In this document: positions 5,606 to 5,690 of the stretch, in pieces
Position numbering within the stretch: position 1 is the stretch's first letter
Layout of the letters: each line of letters starts with the position of its first letter
From: SABY01 sp964612515
GTDB lineage: Bacteria; Bacteroidota; Bacteroidia; Bacteroidales; 4484-276
Length of the DNA: 5,690 bases
NCBI GenBank assembly: GCA_964612515.1
Contig: CAZTCX010000212.1
Location: 1 to 5,690, forward strand
Direction of reading: 5' to 3'
Notes under the pieces: model-generated
The model's database searches: none
The model's input: the letters and a program-made list of their open reading frames with translations, nothing else
Told to the model about the DNA's origin: nothing
Translations under genes and position numbers: made by a program

Positions 5606-5690
5606 AAGCCTGGTTTAAAAAATATCATCTACACTTTCATCGGCCGGCAGGCACTTCCCGCGGCGTGATGACCACCCGCGATGGTTGGTT
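5602..5690 (+). CDS. menC: o-Succinylbenzoate synthase (MenC), N-terminal fragment
   Basis: Only the first 29 codons are present before the window ends. They read MKAWFKKYHLHFHRP, then AGTSRGVMTTRDGW. The basic opening strand followed by RPAGTSRG is characteristic of the N-terminal capping domain of Bacteroidetes MenC, an enolase-superfamily enzyme that dehydrates SHCHC to o-succinylbenzoate. The catalytic lysines and metal ligands lie beyond the window. The ATG overlaps the menA stop (ATGA, 5602-5605), which supports both the start and membership of the menB-menA-menC block. The fragment is short, so the call leans partly on context. Confidence 0.85.
   Translation, partial: MKAWFKKYHLHFHRPAGTSRGVMTTRDGW

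Overview
The window is a menaquinone (vitamin K2) biosynthesis locus from what looks like a Bacteroidetes genome. It begins inside the 3' end of a tmRNA gene. The phylum call is an inference from three things: the men gene order with a hotdog thioesterase in front, the near absence of Shine-Dalgarno sequences before the starts, and TAnnTTTG-type -7 promoter elements. A run of 10 Ns at 470-479 shows that this is a draft or metagenome-type assembly.

Layout, all on the + strand: tmRNA 3' end (1-53); intrinsic terminator (71-105); putative promoter (217-224); a hotdog thioesterase, probably MenI (286-673, interrupted by the N gap); MenF isochorismate synthase (670-1761); MenD (1777-3471); a 407-base non-coding island with two structured elements (3472-3878); MenB (3879-4700); MenA (4700-5605); and the first 29 codons of MenC (5602 to the window end). 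The genes form two tight blocks, menI-menF-menD and menB-menA-menC. Within each block they overlap by 1-4 bases or are 15 bases apart. The island with its own candidate promoter separates the blocks.

Together the genes cover chorismate to isochorismate (MenF), SEPHCHC (MenD), o-succinylbenzoate (MenC), DHNA-CoA (MenB), DHNA (thioesterase) and demethylmenaquinone (MenA). Steps not seen are MenH, MenE and the final methyltransferase. MenE may follow MenC beyond the window. MenH is absent from the place it occupies in the E. coli cluster, between menD and menB.

The coding content is conventional. The least ordinary part is the menD-menB gap. It holds a 176-base mirror-symmetric element built of four hairpins (order A-B-B'-A'), whose outer arms differ by pair-preserving double changes. 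A second, unrelated long hairpin follows it. I found no evidence of a new defence, mobile or enzymatic system. The other point for a reader is that the N gap creates a false frameshift in the thioesterase and hides its expected catalytic glutamate.
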